A stretch of 64,000 nt of DNA from Sipunculus nudus (GCA_026874595.1 CM049318.1:48092456-48156455), one strand, 5' to 3'; counted from the stretch's first letter, positions 1 to 11,553 are shown. The notes: generated by a model from the letters alone, not told the origin. Made by a program: numbers and translations.

Positions 1-1102
1 CACTGTCCCCATCCATTACTTAGTGTCTGAAAAGTATACAAATTCTCATTGTCATTTGGGTTGAATTTGCAATGCAAAATCTAATAATCCCTTAAAACTG
101 CACATGAAAGTTTTGTTTATATAGCCACTTATCTTTTAAATGTATGGGGTATGCTGTCCATGTATAATTCAGAGGAATATTTAAATGTTGATAAACAAGT
201 ATGATATCACTGTTAGAAGGAAAGCATACAACATTTCATAATTTACAGTTGGCAGTGCACGGATTAGTGCATTTAGTCAGGACAAGCCTTCCAGCCTGAT
301 CTGATGCCAGGAAGAACCAAATGCATCGCTTTTAGTCCTGGACACTGACTAGAGCCCAGCACTGCCGCTATTTTGGGTTGCCACCAACTGAGTTAAGATC
401 AAACCAAGTTTATCAGGAGCCACTGATTTTGCATTAAGCCTTATTTAGCCAATTTTGTGCAGCTCAGTTTGGCTTGAGAAAAAATTAATACAAAAAGTTG
501 AATCTTTTACAATTAAAAATGCCTGAAACAAATACAGAGAATACAGGCTAATAACAAGGAACCTTTGGGTTGTGCCCTCAGCTGAATTTTTTTAGCAATG
601 CAAGATATAGCTGATTTTTTAGAAAAAATATTTTACCAAATATAAGATACACTTTTTTCTATTTTTTTATATAAATTCGCACTTGAAAAGCTAAGAGGAA
701 ATGGCTGTGCTATCAAATACTAAATATGCTTTTGCCAAAATATGCAGTATGTCTCACGTAATATAGGTAACTTTTTTAAAATAAAATGGGTACTTTGCAA
801 CATCCTCAAATGAACAGGCTTTGAGGCGAGTTTAAGCCAGCCAAAATTTTGCGAGCTGAGTCTAGCTACGAAACTCTTCTTACTACTAAAGTCAGTTGTC
901 CTTTTGCCCAAGCTAGCTACATGTGTGGCTAACATAGCTCCAGGCACTGGCCCTGATAGGTGTTTTTTTTATTTGGGGGGAGGTGGGGAAGGGCATTACT
1001 GAGGCCTGTTAGCTACAAAATAACATCACATACAAGACTATTTTATCATAGCCATGTGTCTGTTGCCAGTGTGGAGTGACAGAGCCAATGTTGTTACGTT
1101 TA
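1..1102. other. AT-rich non-coding flank
   Basis: I find no gene here. Open frames are short, have no recognisable protein character and lack plausible splice context. A G-rich stretch lies near 975-990. The 17-mer GAAAAGCTAAGAGGAAA at 685-701 recurs exactly at 60,788-60,804 inside the insertion to the right of the satellite, with AT-rich sequence before it in both places. This suggests that both spots hold pieces of one old interspersed repeat. Confidence 0.6.
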
Positions 1103-1229
1103 ATTTTGACTAACAGCTCACTGGCCAGGCAACCCTCATGCGTTTTCCACAGAAAGAGAGGCCGGACACCTAGCCAGCACAGGGCCCTGTTAACAAGGGT
1201 TGCAGGGTCGATGAGCTGTCAGTCAAAAT
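1103..1229. repeat. Imperfect inverted repeat (hairpin)
   Basis: The arms at 1,103-1,136 and 1,196-1,229 are reverse complements at 28 of 34 positions. Key shared blocks are ATTTTGACT, ACAGCTCA and CAACCCT. The loop is about 59 bp. It could be the remnant of a small fold-back transposable element or a structured non-coding sequence. No target-site duplication is evident. Confidence 0.6.
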
Positions 1230-1508
1230 AAAATGCAACATTTGCTGCCAACAGATACATGGCTACAAAAGTCTTAATGTAATAGTGCACTGATCAAGCG
1301 GGAACAAAGTGGGAGTGTAACATGACCTATTATTTAAAAAGAGTTCCAAGGGCTGAAACAGTCACATGTATAACCAGTGGTCAGCTCACCGAGACAGGCA
1401 CCCAACACACAGGGTCACATCAATTGCTTTATTTGCACTTGTTTTTTTTTTTTTAAATAAAACAAGAGATCAGTGGCTCTAAATATACCACAGTACAGCA
1501 GGGTTGGG

Positions 1509-1626
1509 GCTAGGTACATGTGACAGTACCTAGGTTCAGGAACTTGTGAAAGGGCCAGGTACAGGTCCAGAATGTTTGTGGAGTATCTAGGTACAGGTAC
1601 ATAAGAAAGTACCAAGGTACATGTTC
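1509..1626. repeat. GTAC-rich degenerate repeat patch 1
   Basis: AGGTAC/GTACCT words recur irregularly every 10-30 bp, for example AGGTACATG, GTACCTAGG, AGGTACAGG and GGTACATAAG. A similar patch lies about 650 bp to the right in the opposite sense. The region reads as a decayed short-period tandem repeat. An open frame on the minus strand through it is a by-product of the repeated word. Confidence 0.5.
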
Positions 1627-2155
1627 TTCTTAAAGCTGTTTGAACTAATCAAAATTGCATAAATATCATCTAGGTATGCAATAATAAGAAGACAGAAGAA
1701 CGACAGATAATATTAAAAAGGTTTAAATGATCACTCCCTATGTCTTCAGAAAATAATACAGGCCATGAATATTGGACAGGCTTTAGTAAAAGTTATAAGT
1801 ATACAAAGTTGAGCTTAACGTTTGGGGATATAATATGTTTATTATTCAATTCATCATTTACTCTTCACCAGTAATCTGTGTTTACTAGACCACTATCTAC
1901 GTGGGGCATGTGAGCAACCCTGTTCATATCCATTTCTGGTTGTCCATTACTTGTGCTGATCATGTCACAATGAACTCCCTGTTTAGAGGCTGTCCAGAGG
2001 TAGACCAGCAACTAGTTTTAGCCCACTCAACTTCAAAGGCAGAAGGGATTTTAGCTTTGTAATTACCCCTGCCTAAGGCAGATACTGTTCCTGACAGGCG
2101 AGACAGCTTTGTACATGCAACTGACCAAAGTCTGGTGTCCATTTTCACGAGTATC

Positions 2156-2262
2156 ACATATGTACCTGCAGTACCTTATACCATGTACAGGTACTTCCAA
2201 TTCCAGGTACAGCTACCACGTACTTCTTACTCATGAAAACCAGGTACAAGTACAGGTACTCC
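2156..2262. repeat. GTAC-rich degenerate repeat patch 2
   Basis: A second cluster of GTACCT/AGGTAC words (GTACCTGCAGTACC, ACAGGTACTTCC, CAGGTACAAGTACAGG). It resembles patch 1 when one of the two is reverse-complemented. The two could be the ends of one decayed element or independent copies of the same simple repeat. The 1,230-1,508 and 1,627-2,155 stretches around them hold nothing I can name. Confidence 0.45.
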
Positions 2263-4577
2263 ATGGATTCTCAGATTCTTCAGATGTCCCTTCTGCTATG
2301 CATTTACTGGAAGTGCAATGTCCCAGGATTGGAAGGAAACAGTGTAGTATATGTGAGAATGCAAACTAATTAGACATGGTTGTGACATGCCTATAAACAC
2401 ATTTGTGGTGTCATTAGGAAAGTAAGGTACTGTTCTTTTTGTGGAACATGCCATTGCATGGATTTTTTTTTGTTACGACTAAAGTTTTGCGGAAAATCAG
2501 CGAAAATTAAAGTTGTAACATGCGCGCCCGAGTCTGTACCAGATTAAGTTTGTAAACTTGTATTTATATTATACAGAGGCAGTCCCCGGTACTGACCTTC
2601 TATAGGAAATACGCAATTAATTTAATTTCACCTAGGATTTGTGACAGGTGCCTGTGCCCGTGTTCTATAACTTGAGTATACGTCACACGTCTGTGCTGGA
2701 AACCACATGGTTTATAAGGTTGACCGAACTTGACAGGCAGACCTATGCTTGTGCAAATGTTTAAGCATTCGTCTTACTCTTAAATTTTATAATCTTAGCC
2801 CAGTACCTTTCCTCGCAAAAGAACTGAAACAAGTTCTATAATTTGTTCTCTCAAGTTCTCCACAGTAACAACCGAATGAATGAATTCAAAATGGCAAAAT
2901 AGAACACCTCATAGTGATAGTCATCAGGAAAATGACACAATATGAGGCAGTTACTTATATTGTTTCCCCAGCATCTCTCAGCCTCCATTCTGTCGTTGGG
3001 CGACATCTGGTAGAGACTGATTTCACTAAGCAACCGTTATCTGACTTATCAGGGAACCGACAGGGTTGGAATAATTTATGGGAAAGGTTCTAAAACTACT
3101 GGTCTTGTGTGGTGTGATCTTGTTGACAGTAATGCCAATTAATGCCCGGGTTTAAACGTACTCTTTTTCATAACTGTGCAAGGCAACCAGTGGGTGACGA
3201 TGGAATATAAAGGGACATAATCAGGAGCAATATTATGTCTATTCTTTCGTTTCCTTCCAGTTTTGCTTCATAAAAACGTTTCCCAGCAAAACCTCCCATC
3301 ACACAGTACCTCGCATACAGATGTTTAATACTTTTTATGATTTGCGTGTTTGTCAACACAATCCATGTGTGTCTGTTTACCACATCAACCGGAGGTCAAA
3401 TTGTGAGGCGCAAAACGCGATGTTTCAGCCAGCGGGAACATGTATTACATTTTTGTGACCAAGTCGGTCTGGGAATCTCATGATTGGCAGCTGTTGTGGC
3501 TCAGCGATGCACAGAGTTCAACGGGCTGTGTTTATGTGGACATCTGTGATCGCGCCCGGTCCACTGATTTCGGCACTCGTTTACAGGAGTAAGCAAACGG
3601 CTTCAGGGCAATATTTTTGCAGGAACAAAGTTATTTTCAAGGGAGAATCTATTTTTGTGTTCACTCAACATGGTCCCTTTTAAATAACATTTCAGTTGTA
3701 GTCCAACAGGTGGCGCCCTCTGTAGCTTACATCTGAATACAGGTAACATGATCACAAAAGCACGGCTTAACTTAAGGTAGCATCGCTGGCAAATCCCCTT
3801 GAATAAAAAATCAGTCAAAAAGTCATTTAAATTGTGATTAGATCCATGAAGTATATGTCATTTTGAACCTGGTGTAGTGGTCTTTCTGATGGTAAATGTT
3901 TATTTGACATTCATATTCTTTTTCAAATGAAATGTTAACAATTTTGAAAATTTTAAATTTTTTAATGGTACACAATTTTAAGCAACAATTAATAGCAAAC
4001 TACTTTTAGTTGGCTAATATCAAACTACATGACAGTAAATCAAAATCTTTTTTTTGTTTGTTTGTTTTTTTTCCTCTGCTATTACTGTTTTTTTTTATCT
4101 AAAAATTTAAATTTTCAAAAATGTTCAAATTTCATATGAAAATGGATGTTAATTTCATAATACATATAGCATTAGAAAGAGCTCTATACCAGTTTTAAAA
4201 TGATATAAACTTTATGCGTCTAATATTTATTTGAAACGGCTTAAGGGTTTTTGCCAGGGAGGCTAGTAGTTCAACCTAATTTGAATTTCAGAAATAATAT
4301 TTGAAATAATATCTGAATACAGATATTTACATTCACACTTTGATTTTATTTCTATTTTCATCTGTCAAGTTTGCTCGGGTTAGGATATCGAGAGCAGAGC
4401 TTGGGTCCATTCTGGATTAAACTGGAATTGAATTGGAAATAGACGGATTCTGACTGAATGTAGATAGAATTGATAAAAATAAATTAAATGGAAGAAGACT
4501 AGTGGGCACACGGTCAGGGTGGTTGATAATCCGTTGGGGGGGGGGGGGGGGGGCTGATAGTCTAACCATAAATGATA
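2263..4577. other. Non-coding AT-rich stretch
   Basis: No supported gene. A minus-strand frame at 2,851-3,006 follows a possible CTACCAG acceptor and ends in TGA. It has a faintly protein-like composition but no second line of support. A TGGCGCCCTC word at 3,711-3,720 relates loosely to the GGTGGCGCCACC palindrome family found further right. The rest is long T and A runs. Confidence 0.5.
4536..4553 (+). repeat. Poly-G run, 18 G
   Basis: An uninterrupted run of 18 G in an AT-rich context, just outside the left end of the inverted-repeat element. Similar runs occur at 4,956-4,969 (14 G), 5,493-5,503 (11 C), 7,246-7,265 (20 G) and 61,709-61,722 (14 G). Such tracts can fold as G-quadruplexes and are also prone to length error in sequencing. 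Confidence 0.9.
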
Positions 4578-6267
4578 CTACGGTGGCTGATTTAGGACAC
4601 AGAAAAAAAATTATCTTGAGATCTCCACATAAATTTTCAAAAAAAAATATTTGGCTGCAGAAAAAAAATATATTTATCTTGAGATCTCGTGATGTTAAGT
4701 CGAGATCTAGAGATCAAGTCGAGATATTATCTCGAGATAAAATTTCAATGAAAAAAATAGTCCACGTGGGCGTTGTACGAACCATTCAATGCTTAATTGA
4801 CGTAATGCAAAACCAAGTTAAAGGGACCTACTTCTGTATCTGACGTCTGTCAAATTAACATAATCTATTGAACCTTTCATAAAAATGAGCCAATCCTACG
4901 GGGTAAAGGTGGTGCCTTTTGTTTTTATACACGTGTTTATAACAGTGCTCGGGGCGGGGGGGGGGGGGGTGCCAAAATGGCCACCGATCGTAAAAGAAAG
5001 ACTTCCGGCAAAGACATCTGGCTTCAATTCAGAGAGTACAGAGTTCTGTAAATGACAAATGTTGCTTTGCTTCACATGCTCTAACGAATATCAACTATGG
5101 ATCTATCAACAACTCGGTTACATGTTTTTATCTATATGTTTTTATACTGGCCCAAGTACCTTGTGTACAAATAGCCTGTAGATAAAATGTTTATACGTCA
5201 AAGTGGCGTTATAAGAACCTTTCCCCAGCAAGGATTACCTTCACTTCTTTAATATGTATATGCAGAGTTAGCCGGTATCACAAAAATTCTATAAATAATA
5301 CAGGTGAATAGTGGCTTAGGACCAAAGCAGAGCATTCTGCTGAAGGAAAATGAGGATGAGAGATGAATGAAATATTAAAACCGTTTATTTATGAATATAA
5401 ATCATTTATGAAGATAGGTGGACTAAAGGTAATCTGAACTATAGTTATAGCTATAGTGGATAAAGACTGGGGCTTTGGGGGCTGAAGCACATCCCCCCCC
5501 CCCAGCCGAAAACAAAGTAATTATGTTTAGCATATTTTCATTTATAATGGTCAAATACATATGCCATAAAACAAATAACATTTCAATCAAAACAAAACCT
5601 GACAAAAATTGTACAAAAGGCGTGTTTCTATGCCAAGCTCATAATTGTTTGTATTTTTTAAATAATTAGGTACCCACAATGCATGAATGCAGACATAAAT
5701 ATTTCTATTTGAGTGATTTCTCAGCCATGGCTTCGAATCCGCCGTTCAGGTAAAATGTTTCAGTTTCTTTTGGCTTTATTATCTTACCTTACGGTATGAA
5801 TAATTAAATATTGAATTTTATATTGAACTTTTCTTCACTTCGCCTTATCTTATAGGGAAATACAAACGTGACTGATTTTAAATGAATTATATTGTATTGC
5901 CGTTCAGTTACACACAGTTTACATGGTCTTTGTTTTTAAAATTGCAATAGTAAGCTTTCTTAACAGAAACTGTCCCTTTTTAACGTTGTTTTGCTTTATG
6001 TCAATTCAGCATCGAATGGTTCGTACAAATGTGAAATTTTAGCTCGAGATCTCGACATAATATCTCGAGATCTCGACTTAACATCTGGAGATTTTGAGAT
6101 AAATTATTTTATTTTTACTGCAGCAAAATTTCTTTTATGTGAAAATTTATGTTGATATCTCGAGCTGTAATGTCGAGATCTCGAAATGTTTTCTCGAGAT
6201 CTCGAAATGTTATCTCGAGATCTTGAGATAAATATTTTTTTTCCATGTCCTAAATCAGCCGCCGTAG
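4578..6267. mobile_element. Non-autonomous element with long terminal inverted repeats
   Basis: The ends are reverse complements over a long distance. The left end begins CTACGGTGGCTGATTTAGGA, and the complement of the right end differs there only as GGC for GGT. The left arm (about 4,578-4,840) pairs with the right arm (about 5,965-6,267). Matched inner blocks include CATAAATTTTC, GATGTTAAGTCGAGATCT, TTGTACGAACCATTC and AATTGAC. The arms are packed with TCTCGAGA palindromes. ATA flanks both ends (4,575-4,577 and 6,268-6,270), a possible 3-bp target-site duplication. The 1.1-kb core holds two homopolymer runs and no recognisable transposase frame. This fits a MITE-like or fold-back DNA element moved by an enzyme encoded elsewhere. 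I cannot assign a superfamily. Confidence 0.8.
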
Positions 6268-6589
6268 ATAGCCAGCTTCAAAAGAGATCCAGGAATATTG
6301 TTTCCACATCCCCAGAGTGAGCCCTGTAAACAGTGAGGTCAGTGTGCTATGGCTTGGCACGTAAGAATAGAGAACATTCTGTGTCATCCCTTGAACGCAT
6401 TGGATCTTCAACCTGTACCATAGCTTAAAGGCACACCGAACCGTAACCACTTTACGAATACCCCAGCGTGCCATACGCGGTCATATACGCCTTAGAACTT
6501 CCGAGGAAACATGCATATACGCATGGATAGTTTTTCAATTTTATGGCAGAGACATGCAATCAAGTTGAATGATATGCGGATTTCACAGA
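6268..6589. other. Unassigned sequence right of the element
   Basis: This has less A/T-run sequence than its surroundings. A minus-strand frame of about 70 codons crosses it, but I see no homology or splice support for it and do not call a gene. Confidence 0.4.
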
Positions 6590-7410
6590 AATAATTTCTG
6601 AAACAAGCTCTCAAGTTTGTTCGAATGGTTCCAGTTCAGTAATTTTTGGACGAGTTACACTAAGCAGAATAGTCATTTCGCCAAATAAGCATTCATATGT
6701 TACAATCTCAGAAACGGCAGGAGCTAGTATAATTAAATTTTATGCACATGTTGGTGAAATGACGCATATTTGAAAATAAGGTACTTGCGCCACCTGCATC
6801 GGCTTTTCTTACGGGATTCCCCGTCTTCTCTACGTTGACCCATGATATCTCAGCATCGGTAAGAAATAACATCACCAAATTCTATTCAAAATCAGTCACA
6901 TGTCAAAGGTTGCGTGCGGGATTGAGCTTTTTGTGGCGCCACCTGCATGGACTTACATCTTACGGAAAATGTAGAAAACCATTGTAAATCTCCTCGAAAA
7001 TCATCCTGCCAAATTATTTAATATTTGAAAAAATGATCCCAGAGACGAAATCTCAATTTTGTTCAAATGGTATAGATTCAGTGAATATTGGACGAGATAC
7101 AGGAATTTGAACTTAGTCATTTGACCAAATAAGCATAATAACATAACTATCTGAGAAACGGCCGGACCAAGCATCACCAAATTTTATGCAAATGTTGGTC
7201 AATGTTTTTGTAGGCCACCTGAATTGACATGGTTTTTACGGAGGCGGGGGGGGGGGGGGGGGGGGACTAATGAGTTAAGCCTCTTTCAGCCACTATTTTA
7301 AACATCTATTCAGTGGAATATTTTATGCCATATTGTTTAATATTTCAAAATAATGATCCTAGGGTAGGGTTCTCAATTTTATAAGAATCAGATTGGATTC
7401 ATAAATTGTC
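6590..7410. repeat. Diverged tandem repeat, about three copies
   Basis: Related blocks start near 6,594, 7,027 and 7,343. Each carries a version of TCTCAAKTTTGTTCRAATGG followed by a GGACGAGWTACA word and CCAAATAAGCAT. The first two blocks are offset by about 435 bp and clearly diverged; the third is truncated. CGCCACCTGCATSG words occur between the blocks at 6,788 and 6,937-6,950. A 20-G run (7,246-7,265) interrupts the end of block 2. Confidence 0.65.
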
Positions 7411-7830
7411 AGCTTCAAAAAGCATTGTATAAAAAGTTGTTCAGAATTTATGAACAAATTTGGCAACATGTCATGATTTTGACAGTATCTATAAATTCGG
7501 CTGCAGGTGAAGTTTCAGTCTATATGTATAAAGATCATTGTCAGACTGCCAACTGTTACAGACTTGGCAACAGGCAATTTCAGTCTGAATCTGCAAATGG
7601 ATTATATTCCAGGCATGATTTGACAAATCACCTTGAAAGTGTGCATGTCCATACATCTTAGATAGCTTTGCCACCAGTTTTATCGTGTACAGGACTGGTG
7701 GCGCCACCTTCAATTGCTTTTGCATTACATGCATCTGTATTAATAACCCAAGAGTGGTTTGAAGTATCTGCCTGAAATTTTGATGTCCATACATCTTCGA
7801 TGGCTTTCTTGTACACAATACTGATGGCTT
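7411..7830. repeat. Interspersed repeat with GGTGGCGCCACC palindrome
   Basis: The perfect 12-bp palindrome GGTGGCGCCACC sits at 7,697-7,708. On each side are similar GATGTCCATACATCT / CATGTCCATACATCT words (near 7,645 and 7,780), followed by a TAGCTTT or TGGCTTT word. The composition matches the neighbouring repeat blocks, so this is probably another copy or internal part of the same family. Frames on both strands here overlap each other and look non-coding. Confidence 0.5.
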
Positions 7831-8580
7831 AACCTACAATCATTTTTGCGTAGTATAATCCATGCCAATCTCTTAGGATTGATGTTAGTAACTGGTGCTT
7901 GTATTCAGGTTCAAATGATCAAACTTTCTTTGTACATATTCATGCCACACATGTACCTGAAAAGAATCAAGTACTTTTCAAATAATGGTCAAATTTGTTA
8001 TCAGGGAAGGATTATACCTGTTTTTCCATTGCACAGGTTAGCACCACTCGTGTAGGCCTTTTTTTAAAAAAAAAAAAAAAACCTGGATGTACCATGATTG
8101 AATATAATGGTGAACATCCATTCTGATTTCCACTCCATTCTGATGTCCATCGAGTGCTATGTGTTTGCTGTAGAAATATTATTCTCTGTTTCTTTTGTTG
8201 TAAACAATGGAATAGCTGTCGGGAAAATCATAACATAAAGAGATATCGAGGTCGTTCATAATAATAAGCTATTTGCTTTAAATTTGAGAAGCGGAGTTTA
8301 ATTGAGATTGCATAAGATTTAAGTATACATGAAATTATACAATCACAATCATATATCTGTGTTGACGTTTAACAACTGCTGATGCTAATATTGTGAATAT
8401 ATAATAATGGTATCTTGTACACTATGATAATAATACCCATTGTTCACCAGTTTGTTGCTCTTTACAGTCTCCTGTGTGATACATCGATATCTAAAGTCAA
8501 TCTTTTGGCTTATGTACAAAAAATAACAATCAACAAATACAGAATATACATTGAGAAAGAAAAGAAAAAAAAAAAAAGAG
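7831..8580. other. AT-rich non-coding stretch
   Basis: Nothing supportable. It holds a T7-A16 self-complementary tract near 8,059-8,081 and an A-rich run near 8,560-8,577. Confidence 0.5.
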
Positions 8581-8995
8581 TCCGAACGAAACACAAATAC
8601 AAACGTCCCGGTACAGTTTGCTGACGCTCATGGCGGATTCTCACGCACGCAACTTGCTGTCTTAAATATGTTGTTTACATCAACAAAATTGTTTACAGTC
8701 AAATGTGACGTGGTTGTTCTTATTCATCGACATTTAAATAATCCAGCACAATGGTTCTCAGTTACATTTCTCGGTGATTTCTGGGTAACCTTAGTAACAT
8801 TCGGAACACCTCGGTCGATCGTTGCCGAATCGAACGGTAAAATTCAAATACTTAAACGTCCAGCAGAGCCAGCTTGCGCACGGCTACCCTGCACTGCCAG
8901 GCCATTTCGTCCGAATTTGTCGAAAATTCGTCTACATGGAAAAGAACTGTCCGACGCCGATCTGTAGCACGACGGTTATATTAACTCAATAATCC
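8581..8995. other. CpG-richer island without a clear gene
   Basis: This stretch has visibly more CG dinucleotides (ACGTCCCGG, CGCACGCAAC, CGATCGTTGCCGAATCG, GTCCGACGCCG) than the AT-rich sequence on either side. A plus-strand frame runs from 8,551 to 8,967 but starts in an A/AAG run and does not resemble a known protein. On the minus strand an ATG near 8,912 opens only about 17 codons. It could be an old promoter, a first exon with a 5' untranslated region, or a less-decayed transposon fragment. Confidence 0.3.
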
Positions 8996-9576
8996 GACAA
9001 AACGCATGATTTTTGTCATACGTTAAAATCGGCCTTATATGCACCCGTCTTTGGCCTGACATGCCTCACGCAAATTAAGGCAAGTTAAGTCAAATTTTGG
9101 GTTTAAGGTACATGTAATAGTCACTATGACGTAACAATTATGACATCACAATCGTGCTACTGCCCAAAGATAATATTCTTCACATACTGCACGAATCTGT
9201 TAATAACAGTTTATTCAAAACATTCTTAGTCGGTTAAGTCGTCTTCTTTTGGACACTTTGGATACTTTTGGACAAGCGAAGCTCTTCACTATATATGGTT
9301 TTATTTACATCTATATATTCTCGTATTTTATATGTATAGGCTTACTGAAATATAACATGCTTGTGGATCTCATCACACAAGAGTTCACACTTAAATATCC
9401 AGGAGCGTATACCTTTAAGCCCTCCTTGACATGACCTCATGGCAAACCTTTACAGGTAATATACGAAACAGCACCAGCTACAATACACCTCAATTTAAAT
9501 GCCACGTGACAGTTTCGGTAAGTAGGGTGTTGATTAAGGAAGTCCTTATGGCGGGTCCTCCAAAGTATTTATGTAC
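8996..9576. other. Non-coding stretch
   Basis: No supported gene. A plus-strand frame ending at 9,434 has a plausible-looking C-terminal part but no start context or partner exon. Confidence 0.4.
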
Positions 9577-9665
9577 CTGATCCAGGCGGGATTTTGTCTG
9601 CACATCCCCAGTCCTCCATCAAGCTATGGACTGTAAAATAGTGGAGACAGTCATCAAACACAGCA
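9577..9665 (-). CDS. Candidate internal exon, unknown protein
   Basis: Read on the minus strand, a TTTGCCAG acceptor precedes 89 bp that end in GATCAG followed by a GTACAT donor. With one leading base (phase 2), 29 codons are open and protein-like, running from AVFDDCLHYF to CADKIPPGS. Two cysteines are spaced C-x14-C, with aromatic and acidic residues around them as in small disulphide-bonded secreted domains. The exon starts in phase 2 and ends in phase 1, the same as the exon at 11,526-11,686. The two therefore cannot splice directly to each other and would need another exon between them. The acceptor's pyrimidine tract is interrupted by an A-run. I do not recognise the family; it could be an old pseudo-exon. 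Confidence 0.3.
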
Positions 9666-9980
9666 CTGGCAAAGTAAGTTTTTTTACGACAGAAAAAAAC
9701 ACACAACAAAGCCTTATCGAGCTTGGACAAAATAATGCAGAAAACATCTATCAATTCATTCTTATTTAATACTGACAAAACATTCTTTTCATTAGATGAT
9801 TTAGAAAAAAACAGTGTATGATAAAAAAGGATATTAGATTTATTAATATAATGCGAAATTAATATTAAATATACAAATCAAAATTTCATGTATAAAATAA
9901 CGCTTTTTTATATATGTATTTAGTGGTATGCTTAACAATTTTGTGACACTAAGGAATGAAGAATCCGGGGCCTCTAAGAC
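9666..9980. other. AT-rich intron-like sequence
   Basis: No feature beyond long A/T runs. Confidence 0.4.
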
Positions 9981-10975
9981 CAAGAAATTAATAATTAAAA
10001 CAATGGGGAAAATATATTAAAAACTAGAATACGGGTAGTCGACAAGCGTCTACGTGGTACGGACGAAGCATTGATTGAGTGGTAAGGGGAAAAAGAGTGA
10101 GATGTGTTGCATATTAGCAAGGATGGCTACCACGGAAACATAATTGAAGGTGGCGACACCTTTCATTTGAACGAGAAAGCTGTCAAAGATGTATACATAT
10201 GCAACTTTCAGGTGGATAAGTCAAACCACTGCTGAGATATGAGTGATTTTTACCCTAGGCAGATAAACAGATGGACGCTGTGCAAAAACAGTTGCAGGTG
10301 GAGTCACCAATTTTTTGTATGATAAATAGCTATGTAAGATGTTAACACATGCGACATTTCAGCCCGATACATCAAACCAGACCTAAGATATCAGCATGGA
10401 TGTCTAGCGTAAACGTTAATGTAGGTAGCGCCACCTGTCATTAAATCGAGAAAGCTATCCAAATTTTATACACATGCAAAATTCAGGTGGATAAATCCAA
10501 CCACTGCAGAAATATGAGTGATTTTTACCCAAGGCAGACTAACAGATGGTTGTTGTGCAAAAATGATTGCAGATGGCGCCAACAAGAAATTAATCATTAA
10601 ATCACTGGGGGAAATATAATTAAAAAAAAAAGAATACGGGTAGTTGACAAGCGACTATGTGTATCCGCCGAATCCAGAGGGGTACGGGTGAAGTGAGGTA
10701 TGGATTGAGTGGAAAGAAGAAATAGAGTGAGATGTGTTTCATATTAGCATGGAAGTCTGCCACGTAAAAATGATTGTGGCCCCACCTGTGATTTGAACGA
10801 GAATGTGTATACACATGCAAAATTTTAGGTGGATTGGTCCAACCACTGCAGAGATATGAGTGATTTAAACCAAAGGCAGACGAACAGATGGACGCTGTGC
10901 AAAATGGGTTCAGATGGCGCCACCAGTTTTTCGTATAATATAAAGCTATCCTAGAGTTACACTCATGCAAATTCT
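9981..10975. repeat. Diverged direct repeat, 602-bp offset, with internal copies
   Basis: CAAGAAATTAAT followed by ATACGGGTAGT and GACAAGCG occurs at 9,981 and again at 10,583. Within and across the two copies, a block of about 130 bp appears three times, starting near 10,148, 10,422 and 10,775. Each block contains GCGMCACCT or CCCCACCT, GAACGAGAA or ATCGAGAAAGCT, TACACATGCAA, CAGGTGGAT, CCACTGC, ATATGAGTGAT and ACAGATGG. The blocks belong to the GGTGGCGCCACC family seen at 6.9 and 7.7 kb. This is a multi-copy non-coding element, and its minus-strand open frame is not a gene. Confidence 0.65.
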
Positions 10976-11417
10976 AACCCCAACTGCCCGAACGAGTCCC
11001 AAGGTATGTGGGTTTACGTGTGAAAACAGACGCACAGATGGACGCTCTATAGAGAGAAAGGTCAGAGGTCAACCCGAAATGAGGGTCCTAATTCCGAGGT
11101 TCATAAAATTCCGTCCAGTGCTGAGAGAAAAGTTCACCAGAAACCTATGCGGCGGCGTCCGGCTGAAAAACTCTTTTTTGGCGGATACAATAACGAGTGT
11201 GCTAAAATCCACTTGCTCTTTATTTAGAAGACCTTTCCTGAGAAAATTACTTTCAAATAGTTCCGGAAAACTCAATGATATTCGTGATAAAATTAAAAAA
11301 AAAGAAATTGAAAAAAAAATTGATTAAAGAATTAAATTGAAGTAAATTCCAATTAAAATATCATATCGAAACGTTCTTCCCAATTAAAATACCTAGGTAT
11401 GCCGTTTAGTTAACACA
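10976..11417. other. Unassigned sequence
   Basis: Overlapping open frames of 68-120 codons exist on both strands near 10,965-11,327. None has a recognisable domain, and the plus-strand one ends in a Lys/Ile-rich tail made by an A-run. I read it as the end of the repeat on its left plus unique intergenic or intronic sequence. Confidence 0.4.
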
Positions 11418-11483
11418 CTCTTTCTTTCTCTGTTTCTGATTCTCTCTTTCTCTCTGTCTCTGTCTCTCTCTCTCTCTCTCTCT
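11418..11483 (+). repeat. (TC)n microsatellite
   Basis: A CT/TC-rich tract becomes a pure TC dinucleotide run over roughly 11,463-11,482. In the sense of the minus-strand exon next to it, this is a GA run immediately downstream of the duplicated splice donor. Confidence 0.9.
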
Positions 11484-11485
11484 GA

Positions 11486-11553
11486 ACTTACGTCGGTTGA
11501 CATCATTGCATGCCTTCCTACTTACGTCGGTTGACGTCATCACACGCCTTCTT
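11486..11553 (-). repeat. 34-bp tandem duplication of exon end and splice donor
   Basis: Two adjacent 34-bp copies (11,520-11,553 and 11,486-11,519) match at 29 of 34 positions. Both end in GTCAACCGACGTAAGT on the minus strand, so the last codons of the exon and a perfect GTAAGT donor are duplicated. Reading through the first donor meets an in-frame TAG two codons later. Use of the second donor would therefore truncate the product. Confidence 0.8.

Noticed and set aside
2851-3006. Possible terminal exon on the minus strand (begins MSPNDRMEAERCWG, ends with TGA)
   Set aside because: There is a plausible CTACCAG acceptor and some protein-like composition, but no homology, no polyadenylation signal nearby and no phase link to the other exons.
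8551-8967. Plus-strand open frame of 138 codons
   Set aside because: It starts within an A-rich simple repeat, has no recognisable domain and lies in a CpG-richer patch where stop codons are rarer by chance.
10965-11327. Plus-strand open frame of 120 codons
   Set aside because: Its beginning lies in a multi-copy repeat and its end is an A-run coding for Lys/Ile. No known domain is visible.
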